From CAVVFX01 sp963777595 (GTDB lineage Bacteria; Acidobacteriota; Terriglobia; Bryobacterales; Bryobacteraceae): a stretch of DNA of 64,000 nucleotides. Below are positions 20,501-28,209 of the stretch, in pieces; the stretch's first letter is position 1, and every line of letters begins with the position of its first letter. The position numbers were made by a program, and so were the translations under genes. The stretch covers positions 1 to 64,000 of the forward strand of contig CAVZRE010000072.1 in assembly GCA_963777595.1 (NCBI GenBank). The letters run 5' to 3'. The notes below the pieces were generated by a model, which saw only the letters and a program-made list of their open reading frames with translations, searched no databases and was not told where the DNA came from.

Positions 20501-21183
20501 GATTCAAAGGAATTCGCGCGGACTTGAATCACGGCGTCCTGCGGCGGACTGTAAGCCAGTATGTTGTTCCAAGTGGAGTTGGGCGAACCGTTGAGCAGCG
20601 AGGCATTGGTGCCCTGGGGTGCCCCGCCCATGCTGACAGCCTCTTGCGCTCCGGTGTCGGCAGGACGGTTCACACCCGGCTCGGCGCCGGTCGGGATCAC
20701 ACCCATGGCAAGGTTTTCCAGAATAATTGGCCCTCGACCGTTGACCGGTAGCTCCTCGACCTCCCGCGTCGTGACAGTCTGACCGACGGAGGCGTTCGCC
20801 GATTCGATCAACGGTACGTCGGCAGTCACACTCACCGATTCACTCGCAGTACCAACCTCCAGGCGAATGTCGACCACCGGGTGCCCCCCGGAATCGAGCG
20901 TGATACCTTGCCGGACCGCGGTCTTGAAACCAATGGATTCCGCGCCGATCCGATATTCGCCCGCCGGGAGAAAGGGGATCGTGTACGCGCCGGAATCTCC
21001 CGTGACCGAACTGGTTTTCGTGCCGGTGTGCATCTCTGTGGCAACGATCTTGACCTTCGGGACGGCAGCGCCCTGGGAGTCTGTGACAGTCCCGCTGATT
21101 GTTCCACGGGTCTCCTGCGCGAGCACAGCCGTTGGCAGCATGACGAGAGCCGCGACAAGCCTCATTTTCATGAGCGGCATCAT
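17578..21183 (-). CDS. Oar-like TonB-dependent receptor 3
   Basis: About 1201 residues. The signal peptide includes MKMRLVAALVMLPTAVLAQ. It is followed by a regulatory-like beta domain (GTISGTVTDSQGAAVPKVKI), a plug (LPVNGRGPIILENLAMG, NSFESDAAYGHTGGGVVNMI) and a long barrel ending TGLRLVW. The ATG at 21183 or 21180 is likely, although 21171 also fits and no clear ribosome site separates them. The longer frame from 21282 adds sequence unlike a signal peptide. The following gene on the same strand is the small secreted protein, over 460 bases away, so no operon is evident. Confidence 0.9.
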   Translation of the reverse strand: MMPLMKMRLVAALVMLPTAVLAQETRGTISGTVTDSQGAAVPKVKIVATEMHTGTKTSSVTGDSGAYTIPFLPAGEYRIGAESIGFKTAVRQGITLDSGGHPVVDIRLEVGTASESVSVTADVPLIESANASVGQTVTTREVEELPVNGRGPIILENLAMGVIPTGAEPGVNRPADTGAQEAVSMGGAPQGTNASLLNGSPNSTWNNILAYSPPQDAVIQVRANSFESDAAYGHTGGGVVNMITKSGTNALHGSLWEFNQTSFLNANGFFTNRSGVPRAAYRYNEYGLVVGGPVLLPKLYNGRNKMFWLFSYEGEKESLPASAPSSTSNPALYATVPTQAERNGDFSALLKAGSIYQLYDPNTGVLNGTAVTRQPFAGNVIPASRINPVSQALLRYFPLPNAAGSANGFGNYTIDTVNPDGYDGEMGRLDYNISDNHRISLDAHHSYWNQSKNNYFNNIANGYNLYRVNQGAALDDVYTINPTTVLDLRGSWMRFIQVTGPPSVGFDLTSIGLPSAFANAVETRQLPYIVFTAAGVSNGGESSFQNLGYSGDASDTYDAFQLFGTLLKIHGNHTLKVGADIRQYRWSDYSNTTPSGSFTFTNNSWTNGPSSTSAAAPLGQDFAAFLLGLPNSGSVPYNAQSTVQSKYFSWFVQDDWRARSNLTLNLGLRWEHETPTTERYNRATDGFDPTAVNSASNAAAAAYAANPVLAAYLPANQFKALGGLTFASASNPNLYRTPSSIFSPRVGAAWTPARLGGKTVLRAGFGIFVFPIEILGNGENTWVAGGAPTSVLNQQGFSQTTTYTSSNNNNLSPANTLSNPFPGGLAAPTGSAGGASTFLGQAISFLSPTMRNPYSMRWNFGIERQLPGQVVVEVAYIGNHAVHLPVATTLNYIPRQYLSPSIVRDAADNAVINFLSGTVASPLKGLLPNGGSLNGATVAAQQLLLPYPQFPVNGVTYQENGAGSSGYQSLNIRVQKRMSNGLTLIDNFIWNRLTETRTYLNPSDPAPEKRVSADSRPLREVLAAVYELPIGRGRKVEFKSKILNSTIGGWVINGNMVFQSGPPLAFTTYIPYNGLPIDLNGHQPNGQALNPAAFPGCPAYSPSSSACSSTIQPADNIRTFDTLFNNLRRDPTKNLDASLLKKFVFSEDGKRYLQFRFEAFNVTNRVTFAAPQLSPTNALFGQISTQANPARTIQTGLRLVW

Positions 21184-21530
21184 ATCATAACGGCTGACAA
21201 AATCAGCGCCCAATGCGTGCCCACGCACACTGATTCTGAGTGACAGCCTATTCGAGACAAACCTTCCGCGAGCTCCCGTCAATCCTTATCAGGTCAAACT
21301 GCGTCAATACACGACAACCGGCGTTATCCGAAACATCCCGCGACCGAATCGGATAAGTTGCCACTGCCTCGCTGTGTGCGGTCAATTGACCGCTGCCGCC
21401 GGCGCTTAGATTGCCACTCAATCGCGTCGCCGATGCATATCGTCTCCCAAAGGAAACAGACAAAGTTGCTCATCGGAAACCGTCGTGACCTGTGCCATAA
21501 TTCGACATACAATCGATCAGATCTAAGGCA

Positions 21531-21543
21531 TAGTAGACTACTA
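21531..21543. promoter_or_regulatory. Palindrome upstream of the amidohydrolase gene
   Basis: TAGTAG A CTACTA is a perfect 13-bp palindrome 37 bases upstream of the amidohydrolase start. The spacing is suitable for an operator controlling that gene. The rest of the 21184-21580 gap holds no gene that I can recognise. Confidence 0.35.
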
Positions 21544-21580
21544 GTGAAGCAACCAGCTCACTTGAGAAAATCCCATTATC

Positions 21581-22477
21581 ATGACACGCCGAGAGTTTGG
21601 CGCCGGACTGGCAGCGCTGGTACCGGCTGCGGCTTCCGCTCAAAAAGCTCCGATGAAATACGCCATCATTGATCCGCACGTCCACGTCTGGAAACACGAT
21701 CCCAATTATCCATTCGCGCCAGGCGCCCGCGTGCCGCCCGGGGATCACACTCCTGAAATGCTGCTGGATTTGATGAAGGCCAACCACGTCGAACGCACCG
21801 TCATCATCCAGGTGATCCATTTTAAGTGGGACAACAGCTATCTCGCCTCCGTCCTCAAGCAATATCCGCAATTTTTCAAAGGTGTCGCGCGAGTGAATCC
21901 TGAAGATCCCGCGGCGCCGGATCATTTGTCCGGCTGGATGTCGAAGCCCGGGTTCCACGGCGTTCGCATCAGTCCCGCCGCGGGCGAGAACGGCAATTGG
22001 ATCACCGGACCGCTGATGCCGCCGCTCTGGAAACGCTGCGATGAACTGAAGGTGCCGATGACTGTCCTCGCGCCCATCACGCGGATTCCGGACGTGGAGA
22101 AACTCATCGCAAAATACCCCGACCTTACCGTAGTGATTGACCACATGGCCGATTGTCCGCCCGATGAACCGGACCAGATCGCTAAGCTTCTCGCCCTGGA
22201 GAAGTACCCGAACGTCTTCGTGAAGGTGTCCCATACCTGGTCACTCTCGAAGGAAGAGTTCCCGTACAAGGACTCGCAGACGCTAGTGAAGAAACTCCAC
22301 GATAAGTTTGGACCCCAGCGCCTCATGTGGGGCACTGATTGGCCCATCTGTCTGACAAAATGCAGTTACGCCCAAACACTGAGCATGGTCCGCGACCAGA
22401 TGACATTTCTCAATGACGACGACAAGCACTGGATGCTGAACAAAACCATCCAACGCGTCTGGAACTTCGGCCTGTAA
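21581..22477 (+). CDS. Amidohydrolase-2 family (TIM-barrel) hydrolase, Tat-exported
   Basis: This 298-residue protein begins with a Tat signal (MTRREFGAGLAALVPAAASA). The DPHVHVW strand-1 motif and MWGTDWP near the end are typical of amidohydrolase-2 enzymes, which include lactonases and metal-dependent decarboxylases of cyclic carboxylates. Metal-ligand candidates are the two His of HVH, the His of VVIDHMAD and the Asp of GTDWP. The substrate is unknown. A palindrome lies just upstream. The next gene on the strand is 160 bases away. Confidence 0.85.
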   Translation: MTRREFGAGLAALVPAAASAQKAPMKYAIIDPHVHVWKHDPNYPFAPGARVPPGDHTPEMLLDLMKANHVERTVIIQVIHFKWDNSYLASVLKQYPQFFKGVARVNPEDPAAPDHLSGWMSKPGFHGVRISPAAGENGNWITGPLMPPLWKRCDELKVPMTVLAPITRIPDVEKLIAKYPDLTVVIDHMADCPPDEPDQIAKLLALEKYPNVFVKVSHTWSLSKEEFPYKDSQTLVKKLHDKFGPQRLMWGTDWPICLTKCSYAQTLSMVRDQMTFLNDDDKHWMLNKTIQRVWNFGL

Positions 22478-22637
22478 AGTCATACCGACTTCAATCCGTA
22501 CCTTTTCCCGTCGCTCTCTCCGGCGTCGCTACAGCGGCAAAGCCCAATCCAAGCGCTAGTCGGATTACTTCCTCGTTGCATTAGCTTTTAAATTTAGCTA
22601 TTGTATAAACCAGATTCTTGACGGCTGGGCAGGACAA

Positions 22638-23150
22638 ATGAATGTTTCACTCGAGGTGAGCCCGGACTCGCTCCGCGAAGTCTCGGGATTGTTTCCTACC
22701 GGTATCGCGGTGGTCACGGCCCGCACATCCGGCGGTGATCTTTGCGGCGTCACCATCAACTCGTTCAGTTCGGTATCCCTCGATCCCCCGCTCGTGCTTT
22801 TCAGTCTTGCGCGCGGACTCCATACTTTGGACGCTTTGCTCTCCGCGAGGGCTTTCGCCATTCACTTTCTACGCGACGACCAACGCCACTTGTCCGCGCG
22901 TTTCGCCAAAGCGCTCTCGAACAAGTGGGAGGACCTGCGCTATCGCGACGGCGTGACCGGTTGTCCGGTTCTCGAACCCGCCCTCGCGCTGATGGAGTGC
23001 ACGTTGTATGCGCAGTACGATGGCGGCGACCACATCATTATCGTCGGACGGGTCGCGCATATCGAGAGGGAAACCGGCCAGAATCCGCTCGTGTTTTTTC
23101 GCGGACGCTATCACACGATCGGCGGCGAGATGGAGTCAAAACCGGCATGA
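22638..23150 (+). CDS. Flavin reductase component (HpaC-like)
   Basis: This 170-residue flavin-reductase-like domain protein (FPTGIAVVTARTSGGDLCGV, TINSFSSVSLDPPLVLFSLA, GRYHTIGGE) belongs to the family that reduces FMN or FAD with NAD(P)H and passes it to a partner monooxygenase. Its stop overlaps the start of the HpaB-type gene in an ATGA arrangement, so the two are translationally coupled and form a two-component monooxygenase. The upstream 160 bases are AT-rich (TTGCAT, then TTTAAATTTAGCTATTGTAT) and may hold the promoter. Confidence 0.88.
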   Translation: MNVSLEVSPDSLREVSGLFPTGIAVVTARTSGGDLCGVTINSFSSVSLDPPLVLFSLARGLHTLDALLSARAFAIHFLRDDQRHLSARFAKALSNKWEDLRYRDGVTGCPVLEPALALMECTLYAQYDGGDHIIIVGRVAHIERETGQNPLVFFRGRYHTIGGEMESKPA

Positions 23151-24601
23151 AAACGGGGGCGCAGCATCTCCAGTCCTTGCGTGACGGGCGGCGGGTCTAC
23201 ATTTACGGAAAACTCGTGGAGGACGTCACCACACACTCCGCATTTCGCAGCTCAGTAGCCTCCGCTGCGCATCTGTACGATTTCCAGAGCTCCCCCGAGC
23301 ACGCGGACCAGATGACCTTCACGCTCCCGGATACCGGTACTCGGGTCAATCGTGCATGGCAGTTGCCAGCCACCTACTCTGAACTCGTGTCCCGCCGCGA
23401 AGCCCTGACGGCATGGGCGGAGACTCATCTGGGCTTCATGGGCCGCTCGCCGGACCACGTGGCATCCTGCATGGCAGGCATGTATATGGGCATCGATCAG
23501 TTCGAAGCCTTCGATGCCGAACGAGCCGGGGCTTTGCGTAACTATTTCTGCTACGCGCGCGAGAACGATGTGTTCCTTACTTATGCCATCATTAATCCTC
23601 ACGCGGACCGCGCCAGGAGCGCCGGCAGCCAGCCCGACGCGTTTACGGCCACCCGTCTCGTTGGCCAGGATTCACACGGCATCACGGTAAAAGGCGCGAA
23701 GATGCTGGCCACCAGCGCCATCATGGCCAATGAAGTCTTCGTCACCTGCATCCAGCCTTTAGCGCCCGGCGACGAGCCTTATGCTTTGTCTTTCGTTGCA
23801 CCGATGAACGCGCCAGGACTCAAAATTCTGTCGCGTAAGTCATATGAATACTCGTCCGGGTCTATCTTTGACAATCCGCTGTCGAGCCGCTATGACGAGA
23901 ACGATGCCGTGCTTTACTTCGACCATGTCAAGGTTCCTTGGGACCGCGTGTTTGTGGCGGGCGATGTCGCCATGTGCCAGAAGCAGTTCCATTCGACGCC
24001 GGCGCACGTGTTTCAGAATTATCAGTGCCAAATCCGTCTCCTCGTGAAACTGCGCTTCTTGTCAGGCCTCGCCCGGAAAATCGCGTCGGCAAATGGGATC
24101 GACGCGTTTCCACAGACGCGAGAAGCCCTCGGACAACTCGCCGCCGAGGTGGCCATGGTGGAGGCTTTTCTCGTCGCCATGGAAGTGAAAGGCTCGAAGT
24201 CGCAGGATTATTTTGTTCCCGACCGGCACACTCTCTATGCCGCCCAGGTCATCACCCAGCAGCTCTATCCCAAGTTCATCACTACCCTTCGGGACCTCGC
24301 GGGCGGGAATATGATTATGCTGCCGTCAGGTGTCGAGGATTTCGCCGATCCCGAACTGGCGGATTGGTGTCTTCGCGCGCAGGGCTCCTCCACCTCACGC
24401 GCTGAGGACAAAGTGAAGTTCTTCAAGCTCGCATGGGACGCGGTGGGATCGGAATTCGCCTCACGTCACACGCAGTATGAAATGTTCTACGCCGGAGCTG
24501 GTTTCGTAACCAAAGGGCACTCATATCGCACTTACGATTGGGATCACGCGACTCAAATGGTCGACCAATTCATGCGGGGCTATAAGTTCCCCGCAGATTA
24601 G
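23147..24601 (+). CDS. 4-hydroxyphenylacetate 3-monooxygenase-family oxygenase (HpaB-like)
   Basis: This 484-residue class D flavin monooxygenase has the family landmarks RRVYIYGKLVEDVT at the start, YARENDVFLTYAIINPHADR in the middle and FYAGAGFVTKGHSY near the end. The family adds a hydroxyl group ortho to a phenolic hydroxyl using reduced flavin and oxygen. It probably acts on a phenolic acid in soil. The ATG at 23147 lies inside the stop of the flavin reductase gene (ATGA) and starts MKTGAQHLQSLRDGRR; the frame is open back to 22742, but that part overlaps the reductase. No ring-cleavage genes follow, so downstream steps are encoded elsewhere. Confidence 0.88.
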   Translation: MKTGAQHLQSLRDGRRVYIYGKLVEDVTTHSAFRSSVASAAHLYDFQSSPEHADQMTFTLPDTGTRVNRAWQLPATYSELVSRREALTAWAETHLGFMGRSPDHVASCMAGMYMGIDQFEAFDAERAGALRNYFCYARENDVFLTYAIINPHADRARSAGSQPDAFTATRLVGQDSHGITVKGAKMLATSAIMANEVFVTCIQPLAPGDEPYALSFVAPMNAPGLKILSRKSYEYSSGSIFDNPLSSRYDENDAVLYFDHVKVPWDRVFVAGDVAMCQKQFHSTPAHVFQNYQCQIRLLVKLRFLSGLARKIASANGIDAFPQTREALGQLAAEVAMVEAFLVAMEVKGSKSQDYFVPDRHTLYAAQVITQQLYPKFITTLRDLAGGNMIMLPSGVEDFADPELADWCLRAQGSSTSRAEDKVKFFKLAWDAVGSEFASRHTQYEMFYAGAGFVTKGHSYRTYDWDHATQMVDQFMRGYKFPAD

Positions 24602-24704
24602 CGTGCTGCTTCAACCATGTGCAACGTTAGATGAGCGGTACTCTCTGCTGTGACACGTAGAAATGTCGCAAACAAAAACCAAAACGCGGAGTTACCTTGG
24701 TGCC

Positions 24705-24854
24705 TTATACCGGGTTGCGGCCCTGGATGATGCGAATCAGCACCATGGCTATCGCAAGGACCAGCAAGATATGAATAAAACCGCCAAATGTATAGGAACT
24801 CACTATCCCGACCAGCCAGAGAACCAGAAGAATTACAAATAGCGTCCAAAGCAT
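24705..24854 (-). CDS. DUF5670 (lmo0937-type) small membrane protein
   Basis: A 49-residue peptide with two membrane helices (MLWTLFVILLVLWLVGIVSS and IHILLVLAIAMVLIRII) separated by YTFGG. This matches the DUF5670/lmo0937 family of tiny membrane proteins of unknown, possibly stress-related, function. The ATG at 24854 is preceded by GGAGGA 8 bases upstream, which decides against the longer frame from 24905. It is divergent from the TadE-like pair. Confidence 0.85.
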   Translation of the reverse strand: MLWTLFVILLVLWLVGIVSSYTFGGFIHILLVLAIAMVLIRIIQGRNPV

Positions 24855-24985
24855 GATTCGATTCCTCCATCTACAACGCGTTCCTGCAAGCAGTTTGGAT
24901 GCCACTTCTCAGCCGTACCGTAACCTTTGTATGTAGACCTTCTGCGTCATTGACGGTATTCATCCGCTCTGTTATCCAGAGAAGG

Positions 24986-25408
24986 ATGAAGTTACGTCAT
25001 GAGCGTGGGAACAGCATCGTAGAGTTCTCGCTACTGATGCCTTGGTTGATCTTCCTCTTCGTCGGGGCGATGGACTGGGGCTTCTACGCCGACGCGCTGA
25101 TTGCTACTCAGGCTGCGGCGCGTGTCGCCTGTGCGTACACCTCGTCCTCCACCAGCACCGTCACGGACTCCACGACGGCTTGCACTTACGCTCTCGGCCA
25201 ACTGTCCAAGATGCCGAACGTCGGCACCGGGATCACCACCTGTTCCGCTTCTCCGGTGGTGGTCACCGCCGCTTCTTTTACCGACACCCAGGGCAATGCC
25301 GGGGCGAAGGTAACAGTCACCTACACCACCCCGGTCTTCATACCGATGATGGGCCAACTTCCCTCCCAGGTGACGATCACCCGGGTCGTGTACATGAGAG
25401 TGATCTGA
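24986..25408 (+). CDS. TadE-like pilus assembly protein 1
   Basis: This 140-residue protein has the TadE N-terminus: a short basic head (MKLRHERGNS), glutamate at position 13 (VEFSLLMPWLIFLFVGAMDW) and one membrane helix, then a Ser/Thr-rich periplasmic part. TadE-type pseudopilins help assemble Flp/Tad pili. The ATG at 24986 directly follows AGAGAAGG, which is close spacing; no better start is seen. Its stop and the start of the next gene share one base (TGATG). No other tad genes (ATPase, secretin, prepilin peptidase) lie in the window. Confidence 0.8.
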   Translation: MKLRHERGNSIVEFSLLMPWLIFLFVGAMDWGFYADALIATQAAARVACAYTSSSTSTVTDSTTACTYALGQLSKMPNVGTGITTCSASPVVVTAASFTDTQGNAGAKVTVTYTTPVFIPMMGQLPSQVTITRVVYMRVI

Positions 25409-25959
25409 TGCGAAATCGGCGGAGAGAGGGCGGCAACCAGATTCTGGAGTTTACCCTGGTCGGAATCCCTCTGACGTTCATTCTCTTCTCGATCGCCAAC
25501 ATGTCCTTCGCGATGTTGACAATGCACACCATGCAGGAAGCCGTTGAGCAAGGCGCGCGCTATGCAGCGACCAAGGGCAGTACCTGCTCGTCTGGGAGCA
25601 ACAGTTGCACCGCCACCGTTCAGCAGATCGTCGGCGTGGTCGCGACAGCGGCCGCCGGCATCAGTTACTCCAACCTCAGTGTGACGTTGACCCCAGCCGC
25701 GGATACTGCCCACGCCATCTCCTGCAATCCGGTAAGTACCTGTCTCGCCAGTTGCACCACCAGTTGCAGTTCCAGCCGCACTACCGTTTGGCCCACCTCG
25801 ACCAACAGCGATAACGCTCCCGGCAAGGACATTATCGTCTCAGCCGACGTCACGATGTCGGCGCCCATGGTACTTTATTGGCCGAGTAGCAGTAGCAAAC
25901 CGGAAGCCATTTTAAGCAGCACCTTCCACGCAATCAGCCGCCAGCGAATGCTGTTCTGA
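25408..25959 (+). CDS. TadE-like pilus assembly protein 2
   Basis: This 183-residue protein has a basic head (MRNRRREGGNQ), ILEFTLVGIPLTFILFSIAN as the pilin-like helix with its conserved glutamate, and a Cys-, Ser- and Thr-rich periplasmic region (CTATVQ, CNPVSTCLASCTTSCSS) that probably forms disulfides. It is coupled to the preceding TadE-like gene by a TGATG overlap, so both are made together and likely act as a heterodimer. It ends 14 bases before the convergent VOC gene. Confidence 0.8.
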   Translation: MRNRRREGGNQILEFTLVGIPLTFILFSIANMSFAMLTMHTMQEAVEQGARYAATKGSTCSSGSNSCTATVQQIVGVVATAAAGISYSNLSVTLTPAADTAHAISCNPVSTCLASCTTSCSSSRTTVWPTSTNSDNAPGKDIIVSADVTMSAPMVLYWPSSSSKPEAILSSTFHAISRQRMLF

Positions 25960-25973
25960 AGTCCTGCGCTTGC

Positions 25974-26894
25974 TTACTGGAACATCGGTAGCGTCGACAT
26001 CGGCGAGGGTAGCCCGTCGACCGTGTGATCTTCCATCAATTCGACTCTGTTTCCATCTGGATCGAACAGGTTCACCTGCTTCTTATGATTCTTGCCCACC
26101 TTCGCTTCGATGGGTCTCTTGTAGTCCTTGCGGGCTGGGTTCGCGTTCAGTTTCGCGATAGCGGCGTCCATGTCCGGCACTTCCAGCGCAATGTGGTAGA
26201 CGGTGCCTTTGCGCTCCGGAGTTTCCGGCGGGGGACCCAGGATAAATTCGATATAGTCGATGCCCTCAGGTGTGAACAGATTCGAGTAGCTCAGCGTCTT
26301 GCCGTCGGCGCTCCCTCGCCAGAACTCGCGGAAGCCCAACACGTCGATGTAGTAGCGGGCTGTTTCGGGCTTGGAGACGTAGAATCCGACGTGCGTCATG
26401 TGCCGTGAAATGCGGGCGTCCGACATGTCCTTACCTACGTCCTGCATGCTCTTCCCGTCGGGTTCGTATTGCGTGACGTCGATGTGGTTCCCATCGGGAT
26501 CGGTGAGCCCGGTCGCGGTATTTCTGATCCGTCCCTTGGACGCCGGCTTATCCGGGACCGGATAACCCTTCGACTTGACATACTGTCGCAACGCTTCGGC
26601 GTTATCGGTCTCGAGCGCCAGGTGGACGAATCGAGGTTCGTCCGGCTTTGTTTCGGGAGATAATTCGACGTACTGCCGGTCGTTGATCTTGATGAAGGCC
26701 ATGATCAGCTTGCCGTCGGTGATGATGTCGAAAGGTTCGCTGTACCCCAGAAAGTCCTTGTAAAAATGGCGCGAAGCCTCGATATTATGGACTCGAAAGT
26801 CAACGTGAGGCATACCGACAATTCTCGGTCGCTTTACCTCTTGGGCGGAAACAGCGGTAAGCGTCAGGAGTGTGAGAGTGAAATAGAGTTTCAT
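25974..26894 (-). CDS. Secreted VOC (glyoxalase/dioxygenase-fold) protein
   Basis: 306 residues. A signal peptide (MKLYFTLTLLTLTAVSAQ) is followed by two vicinal-oxygen-chelate modules. The first runs from MPHVDFRVHNIEASRHFYKD through FVHLALE to DPDGNHIDV; the second runs from HVGFYVSKPETARYYIDVLG through YHIALEVPD to DPDGNRVELMED. Histidines and terminal acidic residues suitable for a metal are present. The reaction is unknown. The ATG at 26894 lies 2 bases after the stop of the membrane-protein gene, making it the last member of the ECF sigma operon. Confidence 0.82.
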   Translation of the reverse strand: MKLYFTLTLLTLTAVSAQEVKRPRIVGMPHVDFRVHNIEASRHFYKDFLGYSEPFDIITDGKLIMAFIKINDRQYVELSPETKPDEPRFVHLALETDNAEALRQYVKSKGYPVPDKPASKGRIRNTATGLTDPDGNHIDVTQYEPDGKSMQDVGKDMSDARISRHMTHVGFYVSKPETARYYIDVLGFREFWRGSADGKTLSYSNLFTPEGIDYIEFILGPPPETPERKGTVYHIALEVPDMDAAIAKLNANPARKDYKRPIEAKVGKNHKKQVNLFDPDGNRVELMEDHTVDGLPSPMSTLPMFQ

Positions 26895-26896
26895 GA

Positions 26897-27712
26897 TTAT
26901 TGCGCCAGGTGGGAAACGTCCCAATCAGAATAAGGCAATTTGCGGATACTGCGCCGCACGCCGTCAGCGAGCCAGCAGGAGTAGGCTGCGCCGAACGCGA
27001 AGATCCACGGCACAGTGTAAAAGCACAACCACCACACCATCGAAAAGCCCTCCCGGCCGCCTTCGGATAGAGTCAGCGCCGAGCGCGTAAAAGCGTAGAC
27101 CGCAAGACACCGCATGACGACCGCCAGTCGCCCTCCGCCCATCTTCACCGATAGGCTGTGCAACAGCAACCCGGCCCCGCTGATCGCAATCAGCAGCCCC
27201 AGGCTTATCGGTTGCAGAATGGTCAGAATGCCGTGCCCCGAATGAGCTAAGCTTAAGTCTTTTCGAAAGGTCCAGGCCACTAAAGCCGCGGCCGGCGGGA
27301 TCGCGGCATACTCGTACCAGCGCACTTTGAATCCGAGTCGCAACCGGTACATGCCCCACCACATCGCCCCCATCCCCAGCAACACCAGAATCAAGCCTGG
27401 CAGTTGGAGACTTTGCGAGATCAGGTACACCCGATCCTTGCCGCCTGCGACTCGTTCGAACAGCGGGTTCAAAGCGATGTGCCGGAAAGACGAGAGCAGG
27501 CAATTGCCGCCCAGCGCAATCCAGCCCAGACGCACTGGCGACCGGCTCGGATAAAGCTCTGCCACATGCCGGCAGGACAGCAATCCGATAAAATAGGCAG
27601 CCACGCAGCCGAGGTTTCCTGCCAGAGCCGAGTGCGTGATCAGGAATGCCGCCAGCGAAACGGTCCCGCATGTCAACACGGCCGCGGGGCTCAAACCCTT
27701 ACCGCCCGTCAT
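26897..27712 (-). CDS. Hypothetical multi-spanning membrane protein in sigma operon
   Basis: This 271-residue protein has about seven or eight predicted membrane helices (VLTCGTVSLAAFLITHSALA, LPGLILVLLGMGAMWWGMY, ISLGLLIAISGAGLLLHSL, MVWWLCFYTVPWIFAFGAA). I cannot assign it to a family. Its ATG at 27712 overlaps the stop of the zinc-finger gene (ATGA), and the frame extending to 27799 would run into that gene. Position between an anti-sigma factor and a VOC protein suggests a membrane partner in the stimulus-sensing chain, but this is inference. Confidence 0.7.
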   Translation of the reverse strand: MTGGKGLSPAAVLTCGTVSLAAFLITHSALAGNLGCVAAYFIGLLSCRHVAELYPSRSPVRLGWIALGGNCLLSSFRHIALNPLFERVAGGKDRVYLISQSLQLPGLILVLLGMGAMWWGMYRLRLGFKVRWYEYAAIPPAAALVAWTFRKDLSLAHSGHGILTILQPISLGLLIAISGAGLLLHSLSVKMGGGRLAVVMRCLAVYAFTRSALTLSEGGREGFSMVWWLCFYTVPWIFAFGAAYSCWLADGVRRSIRKLPYSDWDVSHLAQ

Positions 27713-28209
27713 TTCCCAACCGCCCTGATCAGTTCGCCCGCGTAGCACCCGCAAACTTCCGTTGTCAGAAAAGAGAGCCGCCGCAACACCAGCAGCCACT
27801 CCTGTTCACTTCCGCGGTCCTTCGCGGAACCTTCCACGTGGGACTCGGCGGCTTCGATAATGCGGATCGCGGTATTCGAGCCGCACAATAACGCTAGCAC
27901 CCAGCGCACTCGCCAGAGCCGCTCATTCTCTCTTGCGCCCGCGCGTGATCCTTCTCTTAACAAAATGAGTATCCGTTCCTGCGCCGCGATCCGCCCGTCC
28001 TCCGAACCTCCGATTCTCTGTCGCATCAGGCCGCATTCGATACGCAGCCTCTGGTCCACTTCCCGTAGAGCCTCCAGTTGCGCCCGGCAATTTGCGCAAC
28101 CTCGCAAATGGCACTCCAGGTCCTGCCGGTCGCGGAAAGAAATGGTCTGATCGAGATAATCAGTCCACTGCGCGTCGTACTTGGTGCAGACCGGTTTTCT
28201 CCCATTCAT
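27709..28209 (-). CDS. Zinc-finger anti-sigma-like protein
   Basis: This 166-residue protein has an N-terminal zinc-binding cluster of the anti-sigma type (ECHLRGCANCRAQ: H-x3-C-x2-C) after KYDAQWTDYLDQTISFRDRQ. The later part contains one helical, possibly membrane-near segment (RWVLALLCGSNTAIRI) and a Cys-containing end (TTEVCGCYAG). ATG 28209 overlaps the sigma-factor stop (ATGA), and its own stop overlaps the next gene in the same way. It probably binds and inhibits the ECF sigma factor encoded just upstream. Confidence 0.82.
   Translation of the reverse strand: MNGRKPVCTKYDAQWTDYLDQTISFRDRQDLECHLRGCANCRAQLEALREVDQRLRIECGLMRQRIGGSEDGRIAAQERILILLREGSRAGARENERLWRVRWVLALLCGSNTAIRIIEAAESHVEGSAKDRGSEQEWLLVLRRLSFLTTEVCGCYAGELIRAVGK

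Noticed and set aside
22742..23146. Extended N-terminus of the HpaB-type oxygenase
   Set aside because: It lies in another frame within the flavin reductase gene. The family start matches the ATG at 23147, which overlaps the reductase stop.
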